A DNA stretch of 64,000 bases, from positions 6,272,536 through 6,336,535 of the forward strand of contig NZ_CP083582.1 in the NCBI RefSeq assembly GCF_020091585.1, read 5' to 3'. Shown here piece after piece: positions 19,201 to 31,000 of the stretch. Position numbers and translations under genes: made by a program. Below the pieces are notes generated by a model, which was not told the DNA's origin, did no database searches, and saw only the letters and a list, made by a program, of their open reading frames with translations. Positions within the stretch are counted from its first letter, which is position 1. Every line of letters begins with the position of its first letter. Origin of the DNA: Kovacikia minuta CCNUW1 (GTDB lineage: Bacteria; Cyanobacteriota; Cyanobacteriia; Leptolyngbyales; Leptolyngbyaceae).

Positions 19201-19891
19201 CCGTTTCAAAATTATCGAGAATAATCAGGCAGCGCGATTGCTTCAGTTGTTCAATCAGACGGGAAAGTTTGCCACCCACGCTGCTGGGTAAGTTAGTGCT
19301 TTGTTGTTGAGAAAGAAACTGGTTGAGTGTGGTTAAAAGTTCATCGATCGGCGGTGCATCTCTCAGCGATCGCCAGATCACAAATTCAAAATTTTGGATT
19401 TTGAATTTTGGATTTTGAATTAATTCCTGCGCCACCTTCACGGCTAAGGATGTTTTACCCACACCACCCATGCCCAGCAACGTTACCAAACGGCAGCGAT
19501 CCTGAACAACCCAGGTTTGCAGCGTGGATAGTTCCTGGCTGCGCCCGTGGAAAATGGAAACGTCGATCGCTTCTCCCCAGTCGGCATGCAGTCTTGCAGA
19601 TAGTTGAGATTCACTGGAAGGGTTGGCTGGCTGGGGTGTCTCCTGAATCAGGCGCTTCAGCACACTCTGAAAGTTGAACTTGGTAATTTTGATGTTGTAG
19701 GCTTCTGAGAGCGTTTGCCATAGCTTTGAGCCAGTGTCTTTGATGTATCCCGGATCGTAGCCAGAATCCTTCGCGATTTCTAAATACGACTTTCCTTCCC
19801 AAGCCTGCCGAAAGACCAACTCTTGAACTTTGTTGAACTGTCCCTGTTCAATAACTTGCTCAACGATTGCGATCGCTACTTCAACATTCAT
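16292..19891 (-). CDS. STAND NTPase: vMAP-type N-terminus, NB-ARC, 14 WD40 repeats
   Basis: A 1199-residue signal-transduction NTPase with NLR-like architecture. Residues 1-85 are the helical N-terminal domain common in cyanobacterial vWA-MoxR-associated and NB-ARC proteins (QAWEGKSYLEIAKDSGYDPG). The NB-ARC NTPase follows with Walker A GMGGVGKTS at about 140-148, Walker B CLIILDNFE, sensor LLLTSREKP and GNPLALK, then a winged-helix and helical region to about 540. Residues about 565-1165 are 14 consecutive WD40 repeats, each about 42 residues and ending GH...(R/K)LWD, enough for two seven-bladed propellers. Such proteins are held inactive until a ligand binds the propeller, then oligomerise. 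The output here is unknown because no recognisable effector domain is fused. All nucleotide-binding motifs are intact. Confidence 0.92.
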   Translation of the reverse strand: MNVEVAIAIVEQVIEQGQFNKVQELVFRQAWEGKSYLEIAKDSGYDPGYIKDTGSKLWQTLSEAYNIKITKFNFQSVLKRLIQETPQPANPSSESQLSARLHADWGEAIDVSIFHGRSQELSTLQTWVVQDRCRLVTLLGMGGVGKTSLAVKVAQELIQNPKFKIQNFEFVIWRSLRDAPPIDELLTTLNQFLSQQQSTNLPSSVGGKLSRLIEQLKQSRCLIILDNFETVLQGGKQAGTYREGYEMYGELLQRVGEIAHQSCLLLTSREKPQEVGTLEGDRLPVRTLPLAGLDVVAGHHILDAKGLQGAGEDLEQLIAHYRGNPLALKMAATSIQDLFAGDVAQFLAQGTVAFNGVGNLLRQQCDRLSTLEQSVMNWLAINREPVTLADLQADLVTELPRSKLMAVLESLRWRSLIESSAIGFTQQPVVMESVTESLIEQMANEIVAEQPQIFLSHALIKAQVKDYIRDSQVRVILQPLIDRLLAQLNSPKQLEHKLNRLLMHLRTHHSQQSNYGAGNLLNLFRQLETNLMGYDFSGLCIQQAYLQDVNLHQVNFTAVEFANCAFASTFGGVTSVAFSPDGQHLATSDTNGGIQIWSLTNGKQLAHCTGHNSWVWSVAYSPAHPILASCGQDHQVRLWDSQTGQCLKLLEGHSGIVTSVAFSPDGQWLASSSGDQTIRLWRVASGQCVMTLQGHAACVWSVVFHPDRQTLFSAGEDNVIRRWHIDKGQCVQTFTGHHHWVRAIALSPDGQNLVSGSYDQSVKLWDVTTGDCLATLGGHHKPVTSLAFSADGKTFASSSYDQTVKLWCIASQQCLQTLQKHTNFVWSVAFHPSQPVLASGGEDYTARLWDKQTGQCTKTLQGHSNSIYAIALSHNHHLLASGHEDQTIKLWDFNPQILANPSPQLPFRSLRGHTGRVLSVAFSPDDQILASASPDGTIRLWNPHAGQCIRTLHGHTSWVWAIAFHPSSQQIASASYDHTVKLWDVNTGDCIDTLKEHTSSVLSVAFSANGNWLVSGGYEQTIKLWNPKTGQCLNTLKAHLNRVWAVAFSPDSRLLATGGDDRTVNLWDVATGQCIRTFEGHTSQVLSLLFHAQGDRLISSSADKTIRIWDIATGDCTAMLQEHQHWVWSLAQNLNDGVLLSSSQDETIKIWKPETGIYLKTLRCPRPYEGTAITKATGLTAAQKVTLQALGAIDEGEPI

Positions 19892-20227
19892 AAATGCTTG
19901 GTCAACGAGTGTCCCAACGAATGGGGTTAGTTGTTTAACTCTGCACTGTCATCTGTGTAAATCATCGCTTGGTAGCCACCCAATTGCTCACCATCAAAGG
20001 ATGATTTTAGCAATCTATCATTCGCCCCTAACATCATCTTCCATCAGGTTGCCAATCCCATAGAGAATTTTCATATTTCTCATCGCTTCTTCGTTCAACG
20101 ACGCATTAGACTTCCCATACTCGTGCAATCCTGAAGCGATAGCCGCCCTAAATCAGTTGTGAGCGAAATTTACTTGTTGAGCGATCGACCGTCAGCTTTT
20201 TGCTGACCTCTGATCGCTGATCACTCT
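19892..20227. other. Spacer with a possible minus-strand gene remnant (20018-20152)
   Basis: This spacer lies between the STAND gene and the ISKra4 element. On the minus strand, 20152-20018 is an open frame of 44 codons with coding character (AAIASGLHEYGKSNASLNEE, then NMKILYGIGNLMEDD) and no good start. It may be the 3' end of a gene whose front was lost, or a small protein. No other feature is seen. Confidence 0.35.
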
Positions 20228-21415
20228 GGGTGCATCCCAGTCTTGTAAGTCTTAGAGTGAGAGTTGCCCATTGAGATAAGCGCAACGGTGCAGCAACACT
20301 TGCGGCACATTGTCCGCTTTCCACTGTGCCCCGGTCAGTTTGATACGTGCGCTGATCTGCTTCACCGTCGATTCAATCGTGCCCGACCCAATTGAAATGC
20401 CTTCGGCTTGGTAGTAACTATAGTTGACAATGCGATGACGATGTTTGGTGAGATAGGCGATGAAGTTGTCAACCTGTTCATGCTGCCAACCCGTGAATTG
20501 CTCAATTGCGCCATCTACGTTACCCTGCCACAACAAGCTTTCCACAGTGGCTAATCGTTGCAGTGAACCACCGACTTTGTACAGATTTTCGACCAGATGA
20601 AACCAATCTAAAATCTCACGTCGTTGGCTGACTTCAGCAATCCCTGCAAACAAGTTCCAAATCCCATCATGACCATCACCGAGACAAGTGACCGGAGTGT
20701 TCAGCGGTTGTTCGTTGACCCATTGGACTAATTGCTCATTGTCTTGCAAAAATGCCTCACAGCAATGTCCATGCAGATTCACAGCTTTGTAATCCTGCCA
20801 TCTACAAATCTCTCCTTTTGGAGTACGAATCCGCACCTTGCCGCCATCAATACTCATTTCCTCCACTGCGGTTTCAATTCGTGGCAACTCGAAGCACTGC
20901 CGATGCACTAACCGTTGCTGTGTCCCTCTGGAAACCTTCATTCCCGTTAGAATCGGAATATCTTGAGCAGATCGCTCATAGGACACATTCGCACTCAAAA
21001 TCAAGCAGCATTTCTCCAAGTAAGGACTTAACTGAGTGCGCTCTTTCACGTTCAAGACTTTCGCTTGGTTTTCGGTGAGGCTGATGCTGCCAAGGATGCT
21101 TTTGAGTTGCCGACTTCGTCCGCTGCTAGGACCGCTTGCCCTTGTGATAAAAAATTACCGATTTCTGGACTGACCTGCTCCAGGACATGTCCTCTTACTG
21201 CCGCTTCGATGCCTTCAAGGGTGGTTAATTGCTCTGGGGCAGTTTCATCGTAGAGCAATGCCGCTATCGCACGAGCGTGAGCTTGAATTTGTTGAAGTTT
21301 CTCAGCATCCATCGTCGGCATCCTTGGGAAATAGTAGGGGGTCCCTTTAGCATAATCGAGTCTTCCCAATTCGCTGCCTAAGTATTCCTACTCATTGCAT
21401 AACTGGGATGCACCC
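20228..21415 (-). mobile_element. ISKra4-family insertion sequence
   Basis: A 1188-bp element with 13-bp terminal inverted repeats (GGGTGCATCCCAG at 20228-20240 and its complement at 21403-21415). Perfect 9-bp direct repeats GATCACTCT flank it at 20219-20227 and 21416-21424. The ends GGGTGCATCCCA are characteristic of this family. The transposase is on the minus strand. Confidence 0.93.
20252..21369 (-). CDS. ISKra4-family transposase in two overlapping frames
   Basis: The upstream frame (21369-21052, about 105 codons) gives the N-terminal part (MDAEKLQQIQAHARAIAALL). The downstream frame (to 20252) gives the catalytic part, with Asp in EEMSIDGGKVRI, Asp in VTCLGDGHDGIWN, DWFHLVENLYKV and the late Glu in GSGTIESTVKQI. 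The downstream frame also continues upstream without stops (QLKSILGSISLTENQAKVLN), so the two are joined by a -1 shift. The AAAAG run at about 21100-21103 (minus strand) is the best slip site. Frameshifted transposases are known in this family, so this need not be a mutation. Confidence 0.85.
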
Positions 21416-21424
21416 GATCACTCT

Positions 21425-22054
21425 CATCCTCGCAGGCTTGATTCCAACTCAAATGGGATTGCTATAGGTGCCCAGGTTGGGTTTCCCTTTTTACACCAAA
21501 ATGTTTAGCCCTTTGATAAAGTTTTGATTAAATCACACCGCTACTCATCTTTTGACAAGGTATAAAGTATTTCTTCACAAATTGGTAATTACCGTCAAGA
21601 CTCGGTGAATCTACGCGAGATCTGACTTTTTTCTGACTTTTTCAGACTGCGAAAGAAACCTGAACAAGATAGGCTTAAAAAACTTAGGGCTTGTAAGCAA
21701 CGGCACCCTTGGAGAGCAGCTATTAATCCTTGATTACCTGGTTCTCTCTGGCTGCTGGTAGCTCTGAAATAGCCATTGTTTTACAGCCCAGGATTGATCA
21801 GCGGTCGTCTTCCCTAGTAAAAATCACTAACTTCCCTTCAGCGGTTGCTATCGCAGTAGCTTTTCATGCTAAGGGATTTTCCGGGCTTACCCACAACCTA
21901 CATTTGTGTTTCCCACAGTCAGACAGAAAGTGCTTCTGATTGCCAACTGAGATTGCTCCTGAGTTTCATATCGCCAGCAAAAGGGGTTGCCCGTGCTCAA
22001 GGCTCCGCTGTGCGGCTCATTTCATCTGCTTAACCGAAGAGAAAGGATTACTCC
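21425..22054. other. 630-bp leader region of the giant adhesin gene
   Basis: No gene or dispersed repeat is recognised apart from short GGTTGGGTTT words near 21472. The last bases before the ATG carry an AAAGGA ribosome-binding site. The length and AT-rich middle (21530-21680) suggest a promoter or long 5' leader, but no specific operator can be named. Confidence 0.4.
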
Positions 22055-25000
22055 ATGACAGTTTCCACGCTTGCTGCTGTTCAATCGATCGCTGGCTCAA
22101 ATCTGCTCTTACACCAATTAATCGATTCTGGATCGCTACTAGAAGGTCGGTACAGGGTTGCTAGAAACCGGGTTTCTGGTGAAGATACACAACAAAAACT
22201 GGGCAACTTACAGAAGAAACCCGGTTTCTGTGACGACGTTCTAGTTGTGTTTGATTGCCGCGTACCAGACCTGGATGTGCTTTACCAGGCATTGGTACCG
22301 GGAGCGATTGCCTGCACCCTGGATGCCAAAACCGACCCCTTAGAAGCAATTACACAATGGTTGAGTGACACCGGAGCCACTCGATTAGCGATCGTTGCCC
22401 ACGGTGAACCGGGAGTTGTTCAGATCGGTGCAAACCCTCTAACACTGGCGCAATTGCAGGCGCAGTCGGCTCTATTGCAGGAGTGGGGCGTTGAGGAAAT
22501 TTCCCTGTATAGCTGCGAAGTGGCTAAGGGCGATCGTGGCTGGCAGTTTGTGCAGCAGTTGAGTGCCTTGACGCGGGCAGGTGTTTCTGCAGCTTCCTTT
22601 AAAGTAGGCAATTCGATCTTGGGTGGTAGTTGGGATCTTGATGTTGCTACTGGAACCATCACCTCGTTTCCCACCTTTTTGCTGGAAGTACTAGCAAACT
22701 ACCAGTCAGTCCTAGCGCCCTCTAACGACAACTTTGCTAATCGAATCGCTTTAAATGGGATTAATGTTAGTACCACTGGAACCAATGTAGAAGCTACTGG
22801 CGAATCGGGTGAACTGAATCATGCTGGTGTGTCGGGAGATGACTATACAATCACGCGTACAGGTACTTTTAGTTACCGTTATAACTACGGCGAGCAAGGA
22901 AACTTAAGCTCTGTTTGGTATTCTTGGACTGCGCCTACGTCAGGGTATACCACAATTGACACAAATGGCAGCAGCCTGGATACGACACTGGGAGTTTATT
23001 CCGGCTCAAGTGTTGGTAGCCTATCTCTACTAGCTAGCAATGATAACTGGAATGGTTCTTCAAGCCAGGTTAGTTTCTACGCCGTAGCAGGCACAACCTA
23101 TCAAATTGCTGTCGATGGCTACTATAACAGAACAGGCTCATTTGCTTTAAATATTAACGGGAATGATCCGCCTGTTGCCGTATCAGATACATTTACCGTT
23201 CTAGAAGACAGCACTTTAAATGTATCGGCACCAGGGCTTTTGGCGAATGACTCTGACCCAGATGGCACTTCTCCTTACTGGAGCTACTACTATTGGCCGA
23301 CGAATGGAACTATCGCCAACGCACAGGGTAACGGCTCCTTTACCTACACTCCACCTTCTAATTTTTACGGTTCTGATAGTTTTCAATATCAAATTAGTGA
23401 TGGATATGCGACATCAAACTTCGCTCCTGTAACAATCAATGTTACTCCGGTTAATGATATGCCTTTCTTTACTAAAGGCACAAACTTAACAGTGAATGAG
23501 GACGCTGGAGCGCAGTCTGTTTTCTATTGGGCAACAGGGATCTCGCCAGGTGCTTACAACGAATGGAACCAGTCTTTAACGTTTTTAACCAGCAGTGACA
23601 ATACTGCTCTATTTTCAGTCCAACCGAGTATCAGTTCTAATGGAACCCTAATTTACACACCTGCTATTAATGCCTATGGAAGTGCCACAATCACTGTTCA
23701 ACTTAAAGATAGCGGTGGTACAAGTAATGGAGGGATTGATACTTCAACAGCACAAACTTTTACCATCACTGTCAATTCTGTCAATGATGCACCGATAGTG
23801 GTAAACACAATTGCCTCTCAATCTACCACTGAAGACACATTTTTCAATTTCACAGTTCCTATTGACACCTTTACAGATGTTGATGGCGATTCACTTTCCT
23901 ACACTGCAAGCTTGAGTAATGGTAATGCTTTACCAACCTGGTTAAGCTTTAATCCAATAACTCGTACTTTTAGCGGCACACCTACGAACGACAACGTTGG
24001 CAGCCTCAACCTGCGCGTGACGGCAACTGATACCAGTGGAGCTTCCGCCAGCAGCACGTTTGATGTGGCGATCGCCAATGTTAACGATGCGCCCAGTTTT
24101 ACAGGAAATGCACCTTTGGCTGCGATCGTAGAAGACACAATGAATTCTGCCGGACAAAGCATTGCCTCCCTGTTCACAGGACTGGTAACTGATCCCGATG
24201 CGGGTGCAAGTCTCAAAGGTGCCATTATTTTTGGCGATCCAGCCAATGCCACTACCCAGGGACGCTGGCAATTTTCGACAACCAATGGTTCAAGCTGGTT
24301 TAACGTTGCTGACAGTGGCTCTCCCTTTGCCCTGTCTGCCACTGCCCTTGTCCGGTTTGTGCCCGTTGCCAACTACAACGGCACTCCGCCAGGACTGGTT
24401 GTGCGCGCGCTCGACAACACCTTTAGTGGCAACTTCAGTAGTGGTGGTATTTACTACTCGGTCAACACTCAAACCGTTGGTGGTACCAGCCCGATTTCAG
24501 CCAACACCGCCACGATTAACACCAGCGTTACCTCCGTCAATGATGCTCCCACGGTAACAGGCACACTCGCAGGACAAAAGGTGCTGCAAGATTTTCCGTT
24601 TAGCTTTACCGTGCCTGCAAACACCTTCAGCGATGCCGATCTGGGGGATACGCTGACCTACTCTGCAACGCTGAGTAATGGAAATTTCTTACCATCCTGG
24701 CTCACCTTTAATCCCACAACCCGCACGTTTAGTGGCACTCCCGCAGCGGGCGATCTGGGTAATCTGGCGCTGCAAGTGATTGCAACGGACAGCACTGGAG
24801 CCAGCACCAGCACGCCGTTTGCGCTTGCGGTTGCCGTTCCCAAACCCGGTGATCTCGATCCTTCCTTTGGGGGGAGCGGCAAAGTTATCGGGGATGTGGG
24901 CATTATTACCAGCGTCCTGGTACAACCGGATGGCAAAGTCGTGATGTCAGGACGCAAGCAAAACAGCAGCACGGGCGATGACTTTCTGCTGACGCGCTAT

Positions 25001-28000
25001 AACGCAGATGGCACTGTTGACGGTACCTTTGGCAGCAATGGCAGTGTCAGCACCCATGTGAGCTTTGACGAAATAGGTAGAAGCGTTGTCCTGCAAGCGG
25101 ATGGAAAGCTTCTGGTAGCAGGCACCACCGCTGGTAATTTTGCCGTTATCCGGTACAACTCCAATGGTGCGATCGACACGAGCTTCGGCAGCAATGGCAT
25201 AGTCACAACTGACTTTGGTAGAAGCGATGAAGGCTACAAGGTGTTGGTACAACCCGATGGCAAAGTTATTGTCAGCGGAACGATTTACAACAGCAGCAAC
25301 AACTATGACTTTGGCTTAGTTCGCTATAACTCGGATGGGACGATCGACACCACCTTCGGCACCAACGGAAGAGTCAACACTCACATTATTTCGGATGAAT
25401 ATGGCTACAGTGCCGCGATTCAATCGGATGGCAAGGTGCTTGTCACTGGGACATCCGATGGTCGGCTGGCGCTGGTTCGCTACAACCCCAATGGCACCCT
25501 CGATAGCAGCTTTGGCACCAACGGTGTGGCTCGCACCAACCTGGGTGGAATCAACAACGGCAGGGATCTGGTGATCCAACCGGATGGCAAAATTTTAGTG
25601 GCAGGCGACTCCACCAGCGGTAGTTTCTCAAACTTTGCAGTTGTTCGCTACAACGCCAACGGCACGATCGATACCAGCTTTGGCAGCAGTGGCGTCGTCG
25701 TCACGGACTTTAGCAATAGCGAAGATTATGTAACCGGGATTGTGTTGCAAGCGAACGGCAAGTTTGTCGTTAGCGGATTTAACCGGGTTAACTTTAGCAC
25801 GGCTGATTTCGCCTTAGTTCGCTACAACTCGAATGGGACGATCGACACCAGCTTTGGGGATGGCGGTAAAGTCGTCACGGATTTGGGCAGCGATGATTAC
25901 GCTCTGGATGTTGCCCTGCAAACCAACGGGGCGATCGTTGCCGCAGGCTATAGCTTCAGCAATGGCACTGCAAAAGTCGCCCTGGCTCGTTATCTCGGTG
26001 ATCCGCCCAATCAGGCACCGACCAACATCAGTCTCAGCAATAGCACGATCGCCGAAAATAGTGCAAATGGGGCGATCGTCGGTACGCTTGCTACCACTGA
26101 CCCAGATGCCAGCGACACCCACACCTATACGCTGCTCAATAATGCTGGGGGACGTTTTGCCCTGAATGGCAGTCAGATTGTGGTTGCAGACGGAAGCTTG
26201 CTTGATTTTGAAGCAGCAAACAGCCACACCATCCGGGTTCGGGCAACCGACAATAACGGTTTGAGTGTCGAGAAGGATGTGGCGATCGCCCTCACCAATC
26301 GCAATGAAGCCCCGGTTGTTGGCAGCTCCTTGATGGCTCCATTTCTTTATGAAGACTCCCCCTTCAGCTTCACCCTTCCAGACGGTACGTTCAACGATCC
26401 AGAGGGTGACTCCCTAACCTACACCGCAACCCGCGCAGATGGTGCGCCCCTGCCAGACTGGCTCACCTTTGATGCTGCGACCCGTACCTTCAGCGGTACA
26501 CCACCCCAGGATGCAGGAATGCCCAGCATCACCGTGACCGCTTCCGATGGGCAGTTTTCCACCAGTACAACATTCCCAATCTCAGTGGTTAACGTCAATG
26601 ATGCGCCTCAGCTCGTCAACGAAATCGCCGACCAAACCATTGCAGAAAACAGTTCCTTCACCCTGTTGTTCTCCGATTACTTCTCCGATCCCGACAGTGG
26701 ATTGTTTTACACCGCAACCCTGGAAAATGGTGATCCGCTACCAGACTGGCTCACCTTTACGGGTGGTAGCATCGTCGGCACACCGGGCTACAGCAACGCT
26801 GGCACTTTCAACATCAAAGTCACAGCCGCTGACAGCCAATACGCGGTGAGCGACGTCTTTACACTGACAATCACGAATGTCAATCAAGCTCCCGTTGTCG
26901 GAAATGCGATCGCCAATCAAACTGCGATCGAAGATGCGCCCTTCAGCTTTACGATTCCCACCAACGCATTCACTGATGTTGATGGAGATGCCCTTGCCTA
27001 TACCGCAAGTCTGGCAGATGGCAGCGGGCTACCAGATTGGCTCAGTTTCAATTCCACAACAGGTACGTTTAGCGGCACTCCAGATGATCCGGATTTGTCA
27101 ACTCTCAACATCAAAGTGACGGCAACTGATCCATCAGGTATTGCCGCATCCCAGGTGTTTCAGGTTTCTGTTGCCTCAACAGACGATCCAACTGTAATCA
27201 CGGCACCAACTCAGCAGACGATCGATGAGGATACCTCCCTCATTTTCAGTAGCGCAACGGGCAACGCGATCACCCTCTCTGATGTGGATGCAGGCAATTC
27301 GCTGTTGCAAGTTTCCCTGATGATTACAGGCAATTCCGGTTTTGGCGGTGCAGGTTCCTTCTCCTTAGGTGATACCAGTGGATTGAGCTACGTTTCTGAA
27401 GACGGTCGTTCTTTTAGGGGAACGCTAGCAGCGATCAATGCGGCACTGGAAGGACTCAACTACTACCCCAGCGGCGATTACAACGGCACGGCTAACTTAC
27501 AAGTGATGGTGTCAAATCCAACCACCGGAGCAGCCAGCAGTAAGATTATTCCAATTCTAGTAAATCCAGTCAACGATGCCCCCATTCTTCACCTGGGGAT
27601 TGCACCAACCGTCACCGAGGATGAGCCATTCAGCTTCTCCTTCTCGCAAGCCTCCGATCCAGACGATCGCTTCTACGGCACGATTCCCATTACCTATAGC
27701 GCCAGGCTTGCCGATGGTTCTGATCTGCCAGACTGGATCAGCTTTGATCCCTCCACCCGCACCTTCAGCGGCACACCGACCAATGGCAATCTCAGCACCC
27801 TTGACATTGAAGTGACTGCATCAGATGGGGAAGCTTTTTCCAGCGAAGTCTTTACCCTGGCGATCACAAACGTCAACGATGCCCCTGCTCTGACCGGCAC
27901 ATCGGCAAACCTGGTCGGCACTGAGGATACGACTTATACGTTCACAGCCACCAGCTTGCTCCAGGGCTTTACCGATGCAGAAAACGATCCCCTATCCATT

Positions 28001-31000
28001 ACAAATTTGACTGCAACCAACGGCAGCCTGATTGCTCACGGAGATGGCACTTACAGTTTTACCCCCAACGCCAACTTTAATGGCACGGTGAATCTGAACT
28101 ACCAGGTGAGCGATGGCAAGGGTGGCGTTACAGCAGCCAGTCAGCATTTGGCGATCGCCGCTGTGAATGATCCGGTAACTGGCACTCCCACAGCCATTTT
28201 GACCTCTGGGACAGAAGATACAGCATACACAATTACCGCTGCCAGGCTGCTTCAGGGTTTCAGTGATGTGGACATAACTACCAGTGGACAAATCCTCAGC
28301 ATTGCCAACCTGACAGCCAATCACGGCAGCCTCACCCTCAATCCCGATGGCAGCAGTTGGACATTAACCCCAACTGCCAACTTTAACGGGATGCTCACCC
28401 TCACCTATGAGGTCACCGACAACAATGGCAGCAGCCTGATCGGACAAACCCGATCGTTCAATTTGGCAGCAGCCAACGATGCGCCCGTTGCCGTTGGGAA
28501 TGCAACCCTCGCAGCAGTTAACGAAGATACCCTCGCGCCGGGTGGAGCCACAGTCAGCAGCTTGTTTGCGGGTACCTTTAGCGATGCGGCAGATCAGGTC
28601 ACAGGGGGCACTAATGCGAATTCGTTTGCAGGCATTGCCCTGGTTGCCAATAGCGCAAGTGCGGCACAGGGAGTCTGGCAATATTCCAGCAACAATGGCA
28701 GCAGTTGGGTTAACCTTCCTCCCAATCTGACAAATTCTAATGCCTTCAGTCTTGCTCCAACAACTTTGCTGCGATTCCGTCCCAATGCCAACTTTAGTGG
28801 CACACCGGGTACTCTCAGCGCGCGTTTAATTGAAAATACAACCTCCATCACCAATGCTGCCATTATCAATGTTTCAACGAATGGGGGGAGTAGTGCCTAC
28901 AGTGCAAACACCGTGGAATTGACGACTACAATTACGCCAATTAACGATGCGCCTACACTGAACTCTATTGGAGTTAGACCGCTGACAGCAATCAATGAAG
29001 ATTCAACAATCAATCCGGGAACTCTCGTTTCGACATTTTTAGGGACATCCATTGTGGATGCTGATGCGGGTGCTTTACGGGGAATCGCCGTGACAGGATT
29101 GACGGGAGATAGCAACGGTACCTGGCAGTATTCCAACAATGGCAGTAATTGGATCAACTTTGGTAATGTGAGTGCAGCCAGTGCCTTGTTGCTGGGTAGC
29201 AATACCCTAGTGCGCTTTAACCCAGCGTTGAACTACAACGGCAGTGTCAGTCTCACCTATCGCGCCTGGGATCAAACAACCGGGACGATCGGTGACCACA
29301 TCGATCCAGGTGCGGGTGGCGATAGTACTGCTTTCAGTACCGCGATCGCCACCTCCAACTTGACCATTAATTCGGTCAACGATGCGCCTGCACTCACAGG
29401 CACAAAGGCAACCCTATCAACCGGATTCGAGGATACCGCTTACACCATCAATGCCGCTGATCTGTTAATTGGCTTTAGCGACGTTGAAGGAGATGCGCTA
29501 GCGGTCACCAACCTGGGAGCCACGAATGGCACCTTATCGGCTTACAACGCCACAACCAGAACCTGGTCTTTTACCCCCGTTGCCAATTTCAATGGCACGG
29601 TTAATCTCAACTACACGATCGGGGATGGCAAAGGTGGGAATTTAGCGGCTACCCAATCTTTTGTTGTCGCTCCTGTCAACGATGCACCGATTCTCAATCC
29701 GGTTAACGTTAGAAGTTTTAATCCGATCAACGAAGACCCAGCGACGAATGTGGGAATGCTGGTTGCTAATTTCCTTGGATCGGCTGTCTCTGATCTAGAC
29801 GCAGGCGCTCTCCGTGGTATCGCAATAACAGGATTGACCGGAGATAGCAACGGTAGCTGGCAGTATTCCAACGATGGCAGCAATTGGATTAGTTTTGGCA
29901 CTGTGAGTGCAACCAGTGCCTTGTTGCTGGGTGGCAATGCACTGGTACGCTTCAATCCAGGGTTGAATTACAACGGCAGTGTCGGTCTCACCTATCGCGC
30001 CTGGGATCAAACCAGTGGGATCGCAGGCAGTCAGGTAGACACCAGCACAACTGGAGGCAGCACCGCATTCAGTACCGCGATCGCCACTTCCAACCTGACG
30101 ATTAATCCAGTCAACGATGCCCCGATGAACACTGCTCCCACGACTCAAACAGTGAATGAAGACATGGTTTTAGTCTTCTCTCAAGCGACTGGCAATGCCA
30201 TTAGCGTGAGTGATGTGGATGCTGGCAACAATGGAATTCGTGTCAACCTCAGCATTACCAGTGGGGTTTTGCAATTGGGTAACAGCACTGGATTGGGCAG
30301 CATCACAGGCAACGGTACCGCCAATCTGACCATCACCGGAACCCTGGCTAACCTAAACACCGCCCTGGATGGGTTGCAGTTTACCCCCCTGGCTAACTTT
30401 AACGGCAGCTCCACCCTGACGATTAACACCAACGATTTGGGCTTTAGCGGCAATGGAGGAGGATTGGGCGATCGCGACACGATCGCAATTACGGTTAATC
30501 CCATCAATGATGCTCCAGTCAATACGTTGCCAACCACTCCTCTCTCCGTTTCCCAGGGTTCTTTCCTGGTCTTCTCGAATAGCAATCGCATCTCCATCAG
30601 TGATGTGGATGCGAATAATGCGATCGAGCAAGTTACCCTGTCAGCCACCTACGGCAGCCTCGATATTGGCAACATCAGCGGCTTAACTACATTTGCTGGA
30701 AATAACACAGGCAATCTGTCGTTACAGGGGACAGTTGCAGGACTGAATGCAGCTCTCAGTACGCTAAGATTTACGCCAGACGCTCAAGCGACGATCGCGG
30801 GTGTGGTAAACCTCGCCATCAGTACCAGCGACCTGGGAAATACGGGATCAAATGGTGCTCAAATCGACACGGATATCCTATCCATAGCGGTCAATCCAGC
30901 GAATCCGCTTCTGGGAACCATTAACAGCGATACCCTCACCGGTTCAAACCTGAGTAATTTTATTCAAGGGTTTGAGGGGGATGACCTGATCAATGGCAAT

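Noticed and set aside
23899-24372. Several 100-157-codon minus-strand frames within the adhesin gene
   Set aside because: They are antisense to repetitive T/G/N-rich coding sequence, whose composition creates long open complementary frames.
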